A DNA stretch of 64,000 nt from Marinilabilia sp964403175. Lineage in GTDB: Bacteria > Bacteroidota > Bacteroidia > Bacteroidales > Marinilabiliaceae. The notes below the pieces were generated by a model that had not been told where the DNA came from, did not search any database, and saw nothing but the letters and a program-made list of their open reading frames with translations. Each line of letters starts with the position of its first letter. Position 1 is the stretch's first letter. The DNA lies in contig CAYOFH010000002.1 of the NCBI GenBank assembly GCA_964403175.1, positions 13,143 through 77,142 of the forward strand. The letters are read 5' to 3'. This document shows, one piece after another, positions 62,151-64,000 of the stretch. Both the position numbers and the translations under genes were made by a program.

Positions 62151-62192
62151 TCGTATAAAATGCGTCTATGTTATTGGTCTGATGCAACTCGC
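62148..62192 (-). repeat. Dispersed palindromic repeat, partial copy E
   Basis: Only the 3' half is recognisable: GCGAGTTGCATCAGACCAAT, then AACATAGAC and a tail TTTTATACGAATGA. The ATG in this tail is the start of the SDR gene, as the ATG in copy B is the start of ftsQ. The upstream half has no match. Confidence 0.65.
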
Positions 62193-62634
62193 TTTTGATA
62201 ACAAATAACAAACCTGTAAGATTATATAGGAACAACTTAATATCAGAATCGTTCAGAATATAAACAACAGAACTGCAGATAAGTAAACCCTGTTATTATG
62301 GCGATACTATCCCGGCCGATGCTAATAATATCGATGGAACCCAGTATTACTGCCGAGAAATGCATGGATGAACAGCCGGAATTATAACCGTAACCGGATG
62401 CATCAGTTTTTTTTTTGGGGGGGGTACAACCTGCAGGCCCCAGTTGCTTCTGATTTAATAACCGGACAGAAACGACTTATTATGTGATATGTTGCTTAAA
62501 ACGCCACAAGCAGGGTTTCTTGTAAAAGTGAAGAAAATGTGGCCGGCATTTTGTCCAAGATATGAAAAAAGCGCTGCCTTTCGGACAGCCCCTTTTTCAT
62601 ATCTTCTTTGGTATTTTTAATAATCCAAAATTTG
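62151..62634. other. 484-bp intergenic region hisS / SDR gene
   Basis: Besides repeat copy E it contains a homopolymer pair, T10 (62407-62416) directly followed by G8 (62417-62424), and the hisS terminator. Short frames at 62280-62390, for example one reading YYGDTIPADANNIDGTQYYC, could be a gene relic but are too short to name. Confidence 0.45.
62559..62603 (-). terminator. Terminator after hisS
   Basis: A 45-nt hairpin. Perfect 11-bp outer arms GATATGAAAAA (62559-62569) and TTTTTCATATC (62593-62603) surround an inner GC-rich stem (GCTGCC / GGACAGC) with a TTTC loop. On the minus strand the inner stem is followed by T6. It lies 32 bp past the hisS stop. Confidence 0.85.
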
Positions 62635-63999
62635 TTATTCTGAAAATGTTGCGATAATATCTTCCACCTTGACAGAATTTTGTTCTCCGGTTTCCATATT
62701 TTTAAGTGTAACCTTACCGGCCTGCATCTCTTCCTCTCCGACCAATGCCACGTAGCCAATATTTTTCTTATTGGCATACGTCATCTGCTTTTTCATTTTG
62801 GCACTATCGGGATACACCTCCACTTTGAGACCTTCTTTACGAAGATTCCCGGCAATTTTAAGGCAGTAAGCACCTTCTTTGAGCCCAAAGTTCACAAACA
62901 TAAGTTGAGTTGTGGTCGTCACTTCGGGAGGATAAAGCTCCAGCTGATTCATTACATCAAAGATGCGATCGGCACCAAAAGAGATGCCCACTCCTGAAAC
63001 ATCTTTAAGCCCGAATATTCCGGTAAGATCGTCATAACGACCACCACCGGTAATACTGCCAATCTCCATATCGAGTGCTTTTACCTCAAAAATAGCTCCT
63101 GTATAATAGTTCAGACCACGTGCCAGGGTAAGATCCAGCTCCACGCCTGTTTCCACATCCAGACTATCCACCAGAGTGAGTACTTCCCGAAGTTCTTCCA
63201 CTCCTTTTGTGCCCACCTCTGCCGATTCAAGAATCCGGGTCAACTGGTCAAGTTTCTCATTATTAGAGCCGCTAAGCGAAAGAATGGGTTGAAGCTTATC
63301 AATTGCCCCCCCGGTCAGTCCTTTTTCTGAAAGTTCGGCATTTACGTTCTCCAAACCTATTTTCTCCAGCTTATCAATAGCCACAGTAATATCTGTCAGT
63401 CGGGAAGTTTCTCCGATAATTTCAGCAATGCCGGCTAGAACTTTGCGGTTATTTAGTTTGATAACTACACGAATCCCCAGCTTACGGAATACCTCATCCA
63501 CAATCTGAATAAGCTCCACCTCATTAAAAAGACTGTTGCTGCCAATTACATCCACATCGCACTGAAAAAACTCACGGTAGCGACCTTTTTGGGGTCGGTC
63601 GGCCCGCCAAACAGGCTGAATCTGGTAGCGCTTAAAGGGAAATGAAAGCTCATTCTGATGCTGAACTACAAAACGCGCAAAAGGCACAGTAAGATCATAA
63701 CGCAACCCTTTCTCACTAATTTGTCCGGCCACTCGGTTCGAGTCTTTCTGGGTCAGCAAAACTTCATCAGTTTTATTGAGGAAATCTCCTGAATTAAGAA
63801 TTTTAAATAGTAGTTTATCTCCTTCATCGCCATATTTCCCCAAAAGAGTATCGAGGTTTTCCATAGCAGGTGTTTCAATGGGCATATAGCCATAGCGCTG
63901 AAAAACGTCCTTGATAGAATCAAAGATATAGTTGCGCCGCACCATTTCGTCGGGAGTAAAATCGCGTGTTCCTTTAGGTATAGATGGTTTCTGAGCCAT
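62635..63999 (-). CDS. hisS: Histidine-tRNA ligase
   Basis: A 454-aa class II aminoacyl-tRNA synthetase. The N-terminus is MAQKPSIPKGTRDFTPDEMV, motif 1 is near YGYMPIETPAMENLDTL, motif 2 is RYQIQPVWRADRPQKGRYRE followed by FFQCDVDVIGS, and the histidine-specific LARGLNYYTGAIFEV and motif 3 GGGRYDDLTGIFG are present. The C-terminal anticodon domain (about 355-454) includes VEVYPDSAKMKKQMTYANKK. The coding region is complete, but its upstream region lies outside the window. Confidence 0.96.
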   Translation of the reverse strand: MAQKPSIPKGTRDFTPDEMVRRNYIFDSIKDVFQRYGYMPIETPAMENLDTLLGKYGDEGDKLLFKILNSGDFLNKTDEVLLTQKDSNRVAGQISEKGLRYDLTVPFARFVVQHQNELSFPFKRYQIQPVWRADRPQKGRYREFFQCDVDVIGSNSLFNEVELIQIVDEVFRKLGIRVVIKLNNRKVLAGIAEIIGETSRLTDITVAIDKLEKIGLENVNAELSEKGLTGGAIDKLQPILSLSGSNNEKLDQLTRILESAEVGTKGVEELREVLTLVDSLDVETGVELDLTLARGLNYYTGAIFEVKALDMEIGSITGGGRYDDLTGIFGLKDVSGVGISFGADRIFDVMNQLELYPPEVTTTTQLMFVNFGLKEGAYCLKIAGNLRKEGLKVEVYPDSAKMKKQMTYANKKNIGYVALVGEEEMQAGKVTLKNMETGEQNSVKVEDIIATFSE

Positions 64000-64000
64000 T

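Noticed and set aside
1..64000. CRISPR array, intact insertion sequence or prophage
   Set aside because: No regularly spaced direct repeats, transposase, integrase or phage structural gene could be found on either strand; the dispersed repeats are irregularly placed and far apart.

Overview
The window comes from a member of the Bacteroidota, most likely Bacteroidales/Marinilabiliales. The evidence is lineage-typical gene content and order: a porin - TPR - LptC - CNNM/CBS - PpiD-like block, a dcw cluster lacking ftsB, murB and ddl, TamA/TamB, a glycine-lipid type acyltransferase pair and a probable type IX secretion cargo. Several intergenic regions also carry the Bacteroidota -7 promoter element TAnnTTTG. 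The assignment is inference from content; no rRNA is present. Almost everything is chromosomal housekeeping. I see no CRISPR array, prophage or intact insertion sequence.

Layout. 1-6.66 kb (+): envelope genes (end of an outer-membrane beta-barrel protein, TPR protein, LptC, CNNM/CBS membrane protein, PpiD-like periplasmic chaperone), closed by a perfect 20-bp bidirectional terminator. 6.76-22.98 kb (-): yqeY and then, read right to left, the dcw cluster mraZ-rsmH-ftsL-ftsI-murE-mraY-murD-ftsW-murG-murC-ftsQ-ftsA-ftsZ, tightly packed with several ATGA stop/start overlaps. 23.7-25.6 kb (+): an O-acyltransferase and an OlsB/GlsB-type N-acyltransferase, probably making acylated amino-acid lipids. 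26.1-28.8 kb (+): a disulfide-less flavoprotein of the lipoamide dehydrogenase/SthA fold and a serine hydrolase. 28.9-32.6 kb (-): a long PurF-like amidotransferase, SPOR protein, universal stress protein and a broken yebC. 32.9-36.5 kb (+): miaB, an AhpD-like protein and a PlsC-like acyltransferase. 36.6-45.3 kb: aspS(-), tadA(+), then minus-strand genes for a T9SS-type secreted protein, a MaoC-like hot-dog protein, a membrane spermidine-synthase-like protein and a Memo-AMMECR1 fusion. 45.5-50.4 kb: tRNA-Lys(TTT), hutH(+), an ECF sigma / anti-sigma-like / Spy-like unit (-), and ychF(+). 50.9-59.6 kb: a 51-aa membrane microprotein (+), then DUF3859, TPR, TamB and TamA genes (-). 59.9-64 kb: a DJ-1/PfpI protein (+), an SDR-DUF2867 protein (-) and hisS (-).

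The most unusual signal is a dispersed palindromic repeat of about 90-100 bp with six recognisable full, variant or partial copies: 3041-3128, 10992-11091, 25581-25729, 25731-25832, 60470-60557 and 62148-62192. Each copy lies in the same orientation as the gene beside it. The family has an imperfect outer stem, an inner AAGAAC/GTTCTT-type hairpin and a conserved tail (CATCAGACCAATAACTTAG, then ATTATACGAATGA). In two cases the tail supplies the start codon of the downstream gene, ftsQ and the SDR gene. One copy is embedded inside the dcw operon between murC and ftsQ, where its 5' ATG overlaps the murC stop. Two copies retain an intact 26-codon reading frame. I could not match it to a described repeat class from memory.
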